25,812 nt of DNA, from positions 1 through 25,812 of the IMG/VR virus record IMGVR_UViG_3300028025_002710, one strand, 5' to 3'. Each line of letters starts with the position of its first letter. The stretch's first letter is position 1. This document shows positions 6,986 to 14,046 of the stretch, piece by piece. Below the pieces are notes generated by a model, which made no database searches, was not told the DNA's origin, and was given only the letters and a program-made list of their open reading frames with translations. Both the position numbers and the translations under genes were made by a program. This DNA comes from a virus.

Positions 6986-8872
6986 TTAATGTAGGTCTAC
7001 CCATGCTCCGTTGGCATATCCCTGAAATTTATTTGTGGTAGTATTGTAAATCATATCACCATTTCCTGCGGTGATAGCATTTCTTTCTGTTGTAGTTAAT
7101 CTTGCCAGTCTAAATGTTGACTTACTAATAACTGAAACATTACCACCGATTGCTTCTAGATACAGATCCGTATCACTACTTACTGTAGGTGTACCAGATC
7201 CAGCGAGAACGAATTGATCTGCTGTGGTAGTATTAAATGTTACCTGATTGAATGTATTTAGATCTTGATCGAATGGGTTTCCTGCAACAATGGTTTCATT
7301 GATCCACTCTGCACCATTATATTTTAATGTGTTACCCTGTTGTGGTGTTACAATAGTTACATCACCAAGATCGTTTAATAAAGAACTGCCATTGATCCAC
7401 TGTGAGCCATTATACTTTAATGTATTACCACTTGCAGGATTGGCGATAGTCACATCAGTTAAGTCATTTAGCGTTTGAGCACCAGATATTGCTGTGCCAT
7501 TGACCCACTGAACTCCATCATACTTTAATACCTGATTTAGAACTGGTGTTGTTAAAGTTACATCAACCAGATCTCCAAGATTTAATGGAGGATAAACGAT
7601 ATCCTCGAAGTAGAAATTGCCACTTCCATCTGTTGTTAAGTATTGCCCAACATCGCCATCTGGAATACCCAAATCTGTTAAATCATTTGGAACATTCGCT
7701 CTAATCGTTCCATTGGTAATAGTGATTGTGGTTCCATCAATCTTTACACCACCCAATAAAGTAGTGGATGCAGTTGGTAACGAGTATGTACTATTAGCGC
7801 TGATAATGCCATTGTTAATAGTAACAGTACTTCCGTCAACTTTGACGCCACCAAGAACAGAAGTGCTTGCAGTTGGTAATGAATAACTGCTATTGCCACT
7901 AATTACGCCATTGGCAATAGTGATAGTTGTTCCATCAACCTTAACTCCGCCAAGCAAAGTTGTCGTAGCTGTTGGAAGAGAGTAGGTGCTGTTGGCACTA
8001 ATTACACCATTATTAATAGTAACAGTACTTCCATCAACTTTGACACCACCCAATACAGTTGTGGTGGCAGTTGGTAATGAGTAGCTAATGTTACCGCTAA
8101 TTACACCATTATTAATTGTGATAGTTGTACCATCAACTTTGACACCACCCAATAGGGTTGTGGTGGCAGTTGGGAGAGAGTAATTGTTATTACTGCTAAT
8201 GACACCACTATTGATAGTGATAGTTGTACCATCAACTTTGACACCACCAAGAACTGATGTTGTGGCAGTTGGTAGTGTATAGGCATTGGTAGCCACTGCA
8301 CTAATTACACCATTGTTATTAATGGTAATCGTGGTTCCATCAACTTTGACACCACCCAGAGTTATCGTGGTAGCATTTGGAAGAGAGTATGCAGCGGAAA
8401 CAATTCCAGCAGAATCAATTTGCAAGCCAGCACCAATTTTAATACCACCAAGTATGCTTGCGGATGCTGTTGGAAGAATATAAGCAGATCCACCATTACC
8501 ACCACCAGCTGTGTTTTGGTAAGTTCCGTCAGCAAAGTAGATACCAACAGTGGTTGCATCTCCATTTAAGCGTATGGCTTTAGAAGAAACCACCTGTCCA
8601 CCAGGATTGAGGTTAATGTTATTACTTGCAGCAGTTTTTAGTTCGATCGTTGTTGACGAATCTAAGGTAATCTTACCAATGCCACAGGTTTGGATTAGTA
8701 CATCGGAGCCACATGGTGGCGCAATGTTTAATGAGTAATCGCCACAACCATCAAGACCCAACGCAGTATATAACTCTGAAAAGTTAAAGTTAATTTTGTT
8801 TGCGGTTTCTCTTAGGGTGTCGCCTGTGCCATCGTTTGCTGTTGTTCCGATTCTAATTATTTTTCTTGACAT
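6986..8872 (-). CDS. Repeat tail fibre with gp10-like N-terminus
   Basis: The 628-residue product starts with the gp10-like module (residues 1-40: TANDGTGDTLR, KINFNFSELYTALG), the closest of the three in this window to T4 gp10. Residues 131-393 are eight LGGVKVDGTTITI repeats, five of which are spaced exactly 33 residues apart. Residues 432-529 are three LxDVTIxxPxxGNTLKYNG repeats with WING endings. The last 45 residues (RLTTTERNAITAGNGDMIYN, then FQGYANGAWVDLH) are a common ending of phage fibre proteins. The ribosome site is AAGGATCCAAGATG. It directly follows gp14 and precedes the S8 protease. A trimeric beta-rich shaft is likely; attachment to baseplate or neck is inferred only from the N-terminus and from gene order. 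Confidence 0.87.
   Translation of the reverse strand: MSRKIIRIGTTANDGTGDTLRETANKINFNFSELYTALGLDGCGDYSLNIAPPCGSDVLIQTCGIGKITLDSSTTIELKTAASNNINLNPGGQVVSSKAIRLNGDATTVGIYFADGTYQNTAGGGNGGSAYILPTASASILGGIKIGAGLQIDSAGIVSAAYSLPNATTITLGGVKVDGTTITINNNGVISAVATNAYTLPTATTSVLGGVKVDGTTITINSGVISSNNNYSLPTATTTLLGGVKVDGTTITINNGVISGNISYSLPTATTTVLGGVKVDGSTVTINNGVISANSTYSLPTATTTLLGGVKVDGTTITIANGVISGNSSYSLPTASTSVLGGVKVDGSTVTINNGIISANSTYSLPTASTTLLGGVKIDGTTITITNGTIRANVPNDLTDLGIPDGDVGQYLTTDGSGNFYFEDIVYPPLNLGDLVDVTLTTPVLNQVLKYDGVQWVNGTAISGAQTLNDLTDVTIANPASGNTLKYNGSQWINGSSLLNDLGDVTIVTPQQGNTLKYNGAEWINETIVAGNPFDQDLNTFNQVTFNTTTADQFVLAGSGTPTVSSDTDLYLEAIGGNVSVISKSTFRLARLTTTERNAITAGNGDMIYNTTTNKFQGYANGAWVDLH
7286..7579 (-). 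repeat. Three LKYNG repeats in the 628-aa fibre
   Basis: The repeats cover residues 432-529. Three units of about 33 residues read LGDLVDVTLTTP, LNDLTDVTIANP and LNDLGDVTIVTP. Each is followed by xxxxxLKY(D/N)G and (Q/E)W(V/I)N. The second and third are closest to one another, which suggests a late duplication. This type of unit is common in phage fibre shafts. Confidence 0.8.
7694..8482 (-). repeat. Eight-unit 99-bp repeat array with a two-unit (198-bp) higher-order pattern
   Basis: The array encodes residues 131-393. Units begin at residues 131, 162, 198, 231, 264, 297, 330 and 363; the last five starts are exactly 33 residues apart. Units at 231, 297 and 363 share LLGGVK(V/I)DGTTITI. Units at 264 and 330 share VLGGVKVDGSTVTINNG and ISANST. 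The DNA for the units at 264 (7985-8083) and 330 (7787-7885) is also very alike, with most differences synonymous. This indicates duplication of a two-unit block by unequal recombination. Confidence 0.85.
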
Positions 8873-8881
8873 CTTGGATCC

Positions 8882-10141
8882 TTAACCATTGGTCTTCGTA
8901 GTACTGTTAATACTAGTCGTTTCGCTATCGTACAAATCTGGGTAATCACCAGTTACGATATCCCCGAATGGATTGCTAGCATTAAATACTACTGTTGTAG
9001 ATTCATCTTTAAATTTATTATTATCACCATATGAGTCGACACGATCTATATTTATTTCAATGATCGCAGTTCCAGTGGCTCTAATACCCAGTGGAGCAGG
9101 AATACTTACTGCTGGAGCAACTGTGTATCCAGATCCTGCGTTTGTGATAGTGAGTGCAGTAATAGAACCATTAACAACTGTTGCAGTGGCTGTTGCACGA
9201 ACACCACTGGTTGGTGCAGCAATAGTAATGATCGGTGCAGTTCCGTAGAAATTACCAGCATCTTGTATTGTGAATCCTGTAACCTTGCCACCAACAATAG
9301 TGGAACCGATAGTTGCTTGTCCTGTTGCAAGATCTTGAGTTAGTGGTGCAGAGATTGTAACTGTTGGTGCGCTGGTATATCCATTGCCACCATTGTTGAT
9401 TACAATTTCCGTAACCTTACCGTAGTCAATTTCTGTATAGCAGTTGTCATTATCATCACCCTTGTAGATGACGGCAGTAGCTGCTGCACCAACACCAAAG
9501 TTAGTGCTAAAGGTAACTGTTGGAACTGTTAGATAACCCATACCCATATTTGTTAGATTCACTGATGTTACCTTTGCGGAACCAGTTCTAGGGATATCTG
9601 TATCAAAGGACTTGAGTGTTTCAAATACGTCAATATCCTTAACTCCAGTGTCAATATGCTCAGAAGAGTACTGAAATAACTCGACTTCTAGCGTATATAC
9701 GTACAATCTACCAAGTTGGTAGAAAGGGTCTTGGTGTTTGACGAACTTGATCTCAAACAAACCTTTGGATAATGGAAAGTAAAGCAGGTCGCCCTCGCAT
9801 GGACGATTGGGTAGAATGGTTTGACCGAAACGACCAATGAGTTGATCCCAACGACGACGAGCAACAGTAAGTGTTGCTGTTTGTTCCATCATTAAACCAA
9901 ACTTCTGGATAAACGCACCCTGACCTTCAAAGCCAGTTACGTTTTCCATATACATCTCGATTGGGTATGCGGATTTGAATTCGCTAAGTCTATCTTCGCC
10001 GAGGATCTCGTCTTTGCCAACAAGCGTTCTTGGAATGTAATAGAATTCTTGTCCGTAGATGGACAGAGACTCAACGATCAGATCTTCAATGAGAAACTGT
10101 TCGTTCTTTGTTCCATGGCTAAAGTAGACATTGCGAGCCAT
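8882..10141 (-). CDS. 14: Neck protein gp14 homologue with inserted GYT repeats
   Basis: Residues 1-180 match T4 gp14: LIVESLSIYGQEFYYIPRTL (T4: VAESIQMRGVECYYVPREY), EILGEDRLSEFK, GDLLYFPLSKGLFEIKFV (T4: GDLIYFPMDNSLFEINWV) and QDPFYQLGR (T4: YDPFYQLGQ). T4 gp14 works with gp13 at the neck, joining the DNA-filled head to the tail. At 419 residues this protein is far longer than the 256 of T4. The extra length is residues 186-362, which hold four GYT repeats (cores VNLTNMGMGY, IVINNGGNGY, TIQDAGNFY, TITNAGSGYT). After the repeats, residues 363-400 return to a gp14-like tail with FNASNPFG (T4 ends with FESNPFDN). The repeats thus sit inside a conserved protein and may decorate the neck surface. 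The gp13 stop lies one base before this gene's partner start, giving tight coupling. Confidence 0.92.
   Translation of the reverse strand: MARNVYFSHGTKNEQFLIEDLIVESLSIYGQEFYYIPRTLVGKDEILGEDRLSEFKSAYPIEMYMENVTGFEGQGAFIQKFGLMMEQTATLTVARRRWDQLIGRFGQTILPNRPCEGDLLYFPLSKGLFEIKFVKHQDPFYQLGRLYVYTLEVELFQYSSEHIDTGVKDIDVFETLKSFDTDIPRTGSAKVTSVNLTNMGMGYLTVPTVTFSTNFGVGAAATAVIYKGDDNDNCYTEIDYGKVTEIVINNGGNGYTSAPTVTISAPLTQDLATGQATIGSTIVGGKVTGFTIQDAGNFYGTAPIITIAAPTSGVRATATATVVNGSITALTITNAGSGYTVAPAVSIPAPLGIRATGTAIIEINIDRVDSYGDNNKFKDESTTVVFNASNPFGDIVTGDYPDLYDSETTSINSTTKTNG
9056..9586 (-). repeat. Four GYT-type beta repeats inserted in gp14
   Basis: The repeats cover residues 186-362 of the gp14 homologue. Unit cores fall at about residues 191, 243, 287 and 327, each followed by an xAPxVTIxAP strand and an Ala/Thr-rich turn. 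Compared with the eight units of the 712-aa fibre these are more divergent and carry longer loops, for example KGDDNDNCYTEIDYG between the first and second. They lie between the gp14 core and its C-terminal NPFG tail. Confidence 0.83.
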
Positions 10142-10142
10142 A

Positions 10143-10883
10143 TTATCCCATGAAGAATTCTAGTGGAGCAGACTTGGTCATTAACTCTTGTTCCAGTGAC
10201 TCAACTTCTTGTTTGCCTTCATCGTACAGCTTGTCGCCATCAATGGTTACACCACCAGGAAGTTGTAGACCCTGAAATTTCTTAAGGTTAGTGCCCCACT
10301 GCACTTTAAACAACGCAGTTGTGTAGTGCTTTAACCATGAATCATTATACATTCTTGGGAAGATCTCTGGATCCATGGCACGATAGCATTCTACCAAAAT
10401 GAAATCGCCGACTGCTACATCAGTTACCCAGTTAATGTCTAGGTGTAGTCTATTTTGAAAGCGATTGAATCTATACAACGTATGGCCATTCAACGTAAAG
10501 TCTAGTAGAGCCAAGTGGTTCATTACTGTTTGATAGTAAATGATTGATGTAGAAGTTAGATCGTACAGATCGTTTAAACGCAACTGGTACTGAAGATCAA
10601 AGATGTTTTTAGAACCGCCAGTACCAGTGGTAACTGGGTAAACTTTAGTTACACCATAGATTAAATCTGATAGTGGGATGTACTTGTTTGTTACATCGGT
10701 AGTAGTCATCTGATGTTTTAGGTATATCTTTTCGATACCATCAGAGTGATAAAGACGCCAGTACTCAATGGCTTCGTCTAGACGATCTTCTAGCTGGTCA
10801 TCATCTACGTTAATCTCGACCACAGGTGCGCCTAAACTGCGTAGACAGTATTCTTTTAGTGCTTCTCTTGTTAAGGTTGCCAT
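10143..10883 (-). CDS. 13: Neck protein gp13 homologue
   Basis: The 246-residue product begins TREALKEYCLRSLGAPVVEI, then NVDDDQLEDRLDEAIEYWRLYHSDG, the characteristic opening of T4 gp13-type neck proteins. Further conserved-looking parts are KQIYLKHQ-like beta strands, YIPLSDLIYGVTKVYPV, LDLNWVTDV-type sequence near residue 150, and YRAMDPEIFPRMYNDSWLKH, where the family ends its core. T4 gp13 has 309 residues, so this version is shorter. In T4, gp13 binds the portal with gp14 so that the tail can attach. It is followed after one base by gp14, the same order as in T4, which supports both calls. The ribosome site (GGGATAAATATG) is weak, so translation may be coupled to the 113-aa gene just before it. 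Confidence 0.92.
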   Translation of the reverse strand: MATLTREALKEYCLRSLGAPVVEINVDDDQLEDRLDEAIEYWRLYHSDGIEKIYLKHQMTTTDVTNKYIPLSDLIYGVTKVYPVTTGTGGSKNIFDLQYQLRLNDLYDLTSTSIIYYQTVMNHLALLDFTLNGHTLYRFNRFQNRLHLDINWVTDVAVGDFILVECYRAMDPEIFPRMYNDSWLKHYTTALFKVQWGTNLKKFQGLQLPGGVTIDGDKLYDEGKQEVESLEQELMTKSAPLEFFMG

Positions 10884-10885
10884 AT

Positions 10886-11227
10886 TTATCCCAGTGCGAT
10901 TGCCATTGCTACAGCTTTATTTAGGGCTACGTTGTCCGCAAAAGCAGTAGTTGCTACCTGTGTTGACACATCACCAGCTGTAGCTGTAGGTGCTACTGGA
11001 GTGCCAGTTAATGTTGGAGATGTAAGGGATTTGTTGGTTAGAGTTTGCGTGCCAGTAAGAGTTACAACAGATGTATCTTCTGTGAAACTTTTAATGGTAT
11101 TGCTTGCTGTTTTATAATACAGCTTGCCATCGGTGTAGTTAAGGGCTAACTCACCATAATCTAAGTCGGTCGTTAGCGGAACTTTTGCCGCAGTCGAGGA
11201 CTTCTTAAGAAGAACCTTATTTGCCAT
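10886..11227 (-). CDS. Small fibre-like structural protein, Mtd-type N-terminus and one SPxLTGTP repeat
   Basis: The 113-residue product starts ANKVLLKKSSTAAKVP, then LDYGELALNYTDGKLYYK. This is the KRS…L..GELA…LY pattern found at the N-terminus of several phage receptor-binding and fibre proteins, including the Mtd type. Residues 53-70 (VVTLTGTQTLTNKSL) are a short beta linker, and residues 70-102 are a single SPTLTGTPVAPT…STQVATTAFA repeat of the kind found six times in the 513-aa fibre. It ends AVAMAIALG. It is too short to be a complete fibre, so it may be a relic or a small shaft adaptor. It is the first gene after the 11257-11273 hairpin and has a clear AAGGTTAGAGCATG site. Confidence 0.78.
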   Translation of the reverse strand: MANKVLLKKSSTAAKVPLTTDLDYGELALNYTDGKLYYKTASNTIKSFTEDTSVVTLTGTQTLTNKSLTSPTLTGTPVAPTATAGDVSTQVATTAFADNVALNKAVAMAIALG

Positions 11228-11249
11228 GCTCTAACCTTAAAAAAGGAAA

Positions 11250-11273
11250 CAAAGAAAGGGAGTAAAAACTCCC
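11250..11273 (-). terminator. Rho-independent terminator after the 689-aa fibre gene
   Basis: On the minus strand the sequence reads GGGAGT, loop TTTT, ACTCCC (stem 11258-11273), followed by TTTCTTTGTTT. The six-pair GC-rich stem and T-rich tail fit an intrinsic terminator for transcripts from the right; the plus strand has no T tail. A second perfect hairpin, TACTAA-GTAA-TTAGTA on the minus strand (11278-11293), lies just before it and contains the TAA stop of the 689-aa gene. Confidence 0.7.
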
Positions 11274-11287
11274 CCGATACTAATTAC

Positions 11288-13357
11288 TTAGTATGTACCA
11301 CCATCGATATTAAATCCATCAAGGGTCGAAGTTGCAGCACCAGCACCAGTTACGTTACTGCTAAAGTTTGTAGTGTTACTGAAAGTCTTGTTACTGAAAG
11401 TCTCAGTTCCAGCCAAAGTAGCAAGAGTACCAGTGGTTGGAAGTGTTACGTTTGTAGTACCAGTTTGTGTCAGTGTTAAAGCGTATGCACCAGAGGTAAT
11501 AAAGTTGCCACCAAGAGTGATAGTCTTACCGCTGTTGTTTACACCAGTACCACCATATTGACCAGCAATAATAGTGCCCTGCCATGTACCAGTGGCAATA
11601 GTGCCAAGTGTGGTAATGGTAGACTGACCAACGTATGTACTAGCGATGTCAATAGAGTCAGCGTTAACAGTGATACGATCAGCAGTTCCAACAACATTTA
11701 GAACACCAGAAGTGTAAGTAAGACCTGCGCCAGCAACAGTAGAAGCCAACTGAACATTGTCAGAAGAAATTTCGATACCATTTGCTACGTTAACTTCTAA
11801 GGTATAACCATTCTTGGATAAACCAGCGCCAGCAATTAGAGTGCCAGAAGTAGAGAACAGTGTCCAGTTAATAGCATCTGTACCAATGGTCAATACGCTA
11901 TCAGAAGTAACAACGAAACCAGTGTCGCTGTTTACAGTACCTTGCTCAACGAATACGAAAGTGCCTGGATTGAGTTCAGCTGGTTGATCTGCATCTGTAG
12001 AACGAGCCCATGAGCCAGAAGCAACAACGTAAATACCGTTTTGTACTGCACTGCCTTGGTCTTTAACCAAAACACGATCGCCAACAGAAAGAGCAATACC
12101 GTCAATAGTTTGTGTATTGCTTAGGGTGATAGCGCCAGTTGTTGCTGCTTTAACAGAGTTCTTGATATCAAGACCAGAACGAGCAGCATCAACGTAGTAC
12201 TTTGTAGCTGCATCAGAGTCAGCAGTTGGTTCAGCAAGAGAAGTAATACGCTTGCTACCAACATCAACAGTACCAGTACCAGTTGGTCCCAAGTTAACAT
12301 TGTTGTTACCTGAAGCAGCATTGATAACAATGTTACCACTAGTAGCAGTAATGCTAGTTGCGGTTGCAGCGCCAAGAACTGGAGTTACCAGAGTTGGAGT
12401 ATTTGAGAATACTAGTGAGCCAGTACCTGTCTCGTCGGAGATTACACCAGCAAGTTCTGCAGAACTAGTTGCAGCGAATACGCTTAGTTTGTTTGCTACA
12501 TAAGCAACAGTACCACCTGCACTAAACGCTACCGAAGAAGCATCAGTGCCAGTGAATGTTAGAGTATTGCTTGCAGTAAGAGTTTTGCCATCAGCAATGG
12601 TCAATGTAGAACCAGTTGCTGGCGCAGTAAACGCTACCTTGTTAATACTTGTGGCAGTTGCAACACCAAGAACTGGGGTTACCAAAGTTGGTGTATTTGA
12701 GAATACTACAACACCAGTACCAGTTTCGTCTGTAAGAGCAGTTGCCAACTGAGCAGAAGTAGCAACCAATGTGTTGCTTGTTAAGTTGATTGTCTTGTTT
12801 GTAAGAGTTTGCGCAGTGTTTAAATCAACTGTTACCGCAGTATCAATGGAAATTGTAGTAGTGTTGGAACCATCGCTTGGAGTAACAGTAATACCATTAC
12901 CCTGAGTAACTGCACCACCCACTGTGTCATAGATGTACTCGGCAAGAGTATCTGTTGTGCCGTTAATGTAAGGGTTGTTAAGAACTAACTTACCAGTACC
13001 ATTCGGTGTAAGAACAATGTTACCATTGGTGTCGGTAGAACTAACAGTATTGGTACTGCCAGTAATAGTAATGTTACCAACATTAAGGTTATTAATTTTG
13101 CTGCTGGCGTCAACAATAATCGCAGATGACGCAGTAAGCGTACCTGGAGTGTGATCCAACATATCGGTAAAGTATTTACCACCGATAACAATATGGTTCG
13201 CTGCATTACCTGCAGTTTCTGTACCCATACCAATGTATAGTCTGTCACCACCATTGGATCCGTTGTCCGTTAAGGCTGAGTACGCTAATTCGCCAGTTCC
13301 CAGTGTTGCTGGGTTTCCTGATACCGAACTGCGCTTTATTCTTATTATGCTGGCCAT
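11288..13357 (-). CDS. Tail fibre-like structural protein with Mtd-type N-terminus
   Basis: The 689-residue product starts ASIIRIKRSSVSGNPATLG, then GELAYSALTDN and DRLYIGMG, the N-terminal pattern shared with Mtd-like and other phage fibre proteins. Residues 100-190 contain LTPNGTGKLVL and TLTNKTINLTSN units. A 40-residue block (ETGTGxxVFSNTPTLVTPVL) occurs at 199-238 and again at 296-336. Residues 367-392 (ITSLAEPTADSDAATKYYVD) are followed by a well-known fibre module at about 396-502 with LSNTQTIDGIALSVGDRVLV, then NGIYVV and DTGFVVTSD. The end (GTWQGTIIAGQYGGTGVNN, then ETFSNKTFSNTTNF) closes with LDGFNIDGGTY. The ribosome site is GGAG ten bases before ATG. It is last in the 13943-11288 unit before a terminator. 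The position on the virion is unknown. Confidence 0.83.
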   Translation of the reverse strand: MASIIRIKRSSVSGNPATLGTGELAYSALTDNGSNGGDRLYIGMGTETAGNAANHIVIGGKYFTDMLDHTPGTLTASSAIIVDASSKINNLNVGNITITGSTNTVSSTDTNGNIVLTPNGTGKLVLNNPYINGTTDTLAEYIYDTVGGAVTQGNGITVTPSDGSNTTTISIDTAVTVDLNTAQTLTNKTINLTSNTLVATSAQLATALTDETGTGVVVFSNTPTLVTPVLGVATATSINKVAFTAPATGSTLTIADGKTLTASNTLTFTGTDASSVAFSAGGTVAYVANKLSVFAATSSAELAGVISDETGTGSLVFSNTPTLVTPVLGAATATSITATSGNIVINAASGNNNVNLGPTGTGTVDVGSKRITSLAEPTADSDAATKYYVDAARSGLDIKNSVKAATTGAITLSNTQTIDGIALSVGDRVLVKDQGSAVQNGIYVVASGSWARSTDADQPAELNPGTFVFVEQGTVNSDTGFVVTSDSVLTIGTDAINWTLFSTSGTLIAGAGLSKNGYTLEVNVANGIEISSDNVQLASTVAGAGLTYTSGVLNVVGTADRITVNADSIDIASTYVGQSTITTLGTIATGTWQGTIIAGQYGGTGVNNSGKTITLGGNFITSGAYALTLTQTGTTNVTLPTTGTLATLAGTETFSNKTFSNTTNFSSNVTGAGAATSTLDGFNIDGGTY
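12350..12763 (-). repeat. Direct repeat pair within the 689-aa fibre gene
   Basis: Two copies of a unit of about 120 bases lie at 12644-12763 and 12350-12472. They encode residues 199-238 and 296-336. Both read DETGTGxxVFSNTPTLVTPV, then LGxATATSI. The DNA is also closely alike, for example GAGAATACTA in the plus sense in both copies. The segment between them (LTIADGKTLTASNTLTFTG) is a common fibre beta unit. Confidence 0.8.
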
Positions 13358-13371
13358 TTTTTATTTCTCCG

Positions 13372-13605
13372 TTAAAATTCTCCACCTTCCATATTCTGCG
13401 CATCTAGCGTAGTGGAGGCAGTCCATTTGCTTGTTCCCGTTTTGTATATCAGTAGAGATCCATTAACGAGAGTACTCGTATCCACGTCACCGATGGTATC
13501 AACTCTAGAATCTGGTCCCAATACGGCACTTGATCCCTGAATACCAACTGCAGATACAACAATATTATTGCTGGTTATGTCTACTGTTGCAATTATATCA
13601 CTCAT
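13372..13605 (-). CDS. Small structural protein ending in NMEGGEF
   Basis: The 77-residue product starts SDIIATVDITSNNIVVSAVG. It has a central GDVDTSTLVNGSLLIYKTG, then KWTASTTLDAQNMEGGEF at the C-terminus. The (D/N)GSLL(I/V)Y…KW…L pattern is a unit frequently found in phage fibre and structural proteins, where it usually occurs as a repeat; here it stands nearly alone. The start overlaps the stop of the preceding 113-aa gene as ATGA, so the two are likely made together. The end (LDAQNMEGGEF) resembles the end of the next protein in the unit (LDGFNIDGGTY). The exact role is unknown; a small virion component or a partner of the 689-aa fibre is likely. Confidence 0.7.
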   Translation of the reverse strand: MSDIIATVDITSNNIVVSAVGIQGSSAVLGPDSRVDTIGDVDTSTLVNGSLLIYKTGTSKWTASTTLDAQNMEGGEF

Positions 13606-13943
13606 GATTGTGTAATCTCAGGTGTAAGAATTATAATACCTTCCAGAACTCTAAACTTTTCGTTACTGATCGTATTTGTTATCTCGATATCATATAAGTA
13701 ACGACCAGCCTTGATTGCACTGGAAGCTGAAGCAGCAAGTTGTAATCTAACCTGACCATTGGTGGCCAAACCATATACGCTTGCTGTAAAATTATTGGCT
13801 ACAGAGGATTGATACGACTTGCGAAACTGTGACTTGACCGTATAGTTGGTCAGGTTCAGGGTTGTGCCGTCTTGATTTCTTAGGGTTACAACCGAGTTAA
13901 AGGTTGATCCCTGTTCAATATAAAGATTTGTAATTGTCGCCAT
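13602..13943 (-). CDS. Small beta-sandwich structural protein (BppU N-domain-like)
   Basis: The 113-residue product begins ATITNLYIEQGSTFNSVVTL, then DGTTLNLTNYTVKSQFRKSY. It continues with NGQVRLQLAASASSAIKAGR, YLYDIEIT and FRVLEGIIILTPEITQS. The order of polar opening, LTNYTVxxQxR, an LxL strand, AGRYxYDIE and a final GxxxLTPEIT is typical of small phage baseplate or fibre-accessory beta sandwiches, including BppU N-terminal domains. This is pattern recognition rather than a database match. It is the first gene after a terminator and a candidate late promoter, with a clean AGGAAATTGAATG start, and its TGA stop overlaps the next start (ATGA). It is the only gene here with an obvious TGA stop. 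Confidence 0.72.
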   Translation of the reverse strand: MATITNLYIEQGSTFNSVVTLRNQDGTTLNLTNYTVKSQFRKSYQSSVANNFTASVYGLATNGQVRLQLAASASSAIKAGRYLYDIEITNTISNEKFRVLEGIIILTPEITQS

Positions 13944-13966
13944 TCAATTTCCTCAGGATACCTTCT

Positions 13967-13974
13967 TATTTATT
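13967..13974 (-). promoter_or_regulatory. Candidate T4-type late promoter
   Basis: On the minus strand the sequence is AATAAATA inside CAATAAATAAGAAGG, differing from the T4 late consensus TATAAATA by one base. It lies in the only sizeable intergenic gap of the window (13944-14046), downstream of a terminator and about 24 bases before the ATG at 13943, which leaves room for a start site and the AGGA ribosome site. No matching -35 box is expected for T4 late promoters. Confidence 0.55.
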
Positions 13975-13999
13975 GTTTTTGTAACTGCGCTTTCCAAGG

Positions 14000-14035
14000 A
14001 AAAAATGCCTCCGAAGAGGCATTCTGCGGAGCAGA
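14000..14035 (-). terminator. Strong rho-independent terminator with UUCG loop, preceded by a second small hairpin
   Basis: On the minus strand AATGCCTC, loop TTCG, GAGGCATT (stem 14004-14023) is followed by TTTT. The C(UUCG)G tetraloop is the very stable form often used in T4-like terminators. Immediately before it TCTGC-TCC-GCAGA (14023-14035) can form a five-pair hairpin. It ends transcripts coming from the fibre block at 14047-25812. Confidence 0.88.
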
Positions 14036-14046
14036 GTCAACAACAA

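Noticed and set aside
7617-7886. Plus-strand open frames opposite the 628-aa fibre
   Set aside because: They mirror the 99-bp repeats of the minus-strand gene and show no protein family features.
9050-9060. AATAAATA inside the gp14 gene
   Set aside because: It encodes conserved in-frame residues (Glu-Ile-Asn-Ile) and lies far from the next start; chance match in AT-rich coding DNA.
10879-10887. GATAAATA late-promoter-like box at the gp13 start
   Set aside because: It overlaps the start codon itself (GATAAATATG), so a transcript from it could not include the gp13 ribosome site.
12121-12375. Leu/Gln-rich minus-strand frame within the 689-aa fibre
   Set aside because: It is a shifted-frame reading of Ala/Thr-rich codons. 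The composition (poly-Leu, Gln, Met) is typical of such shadows.
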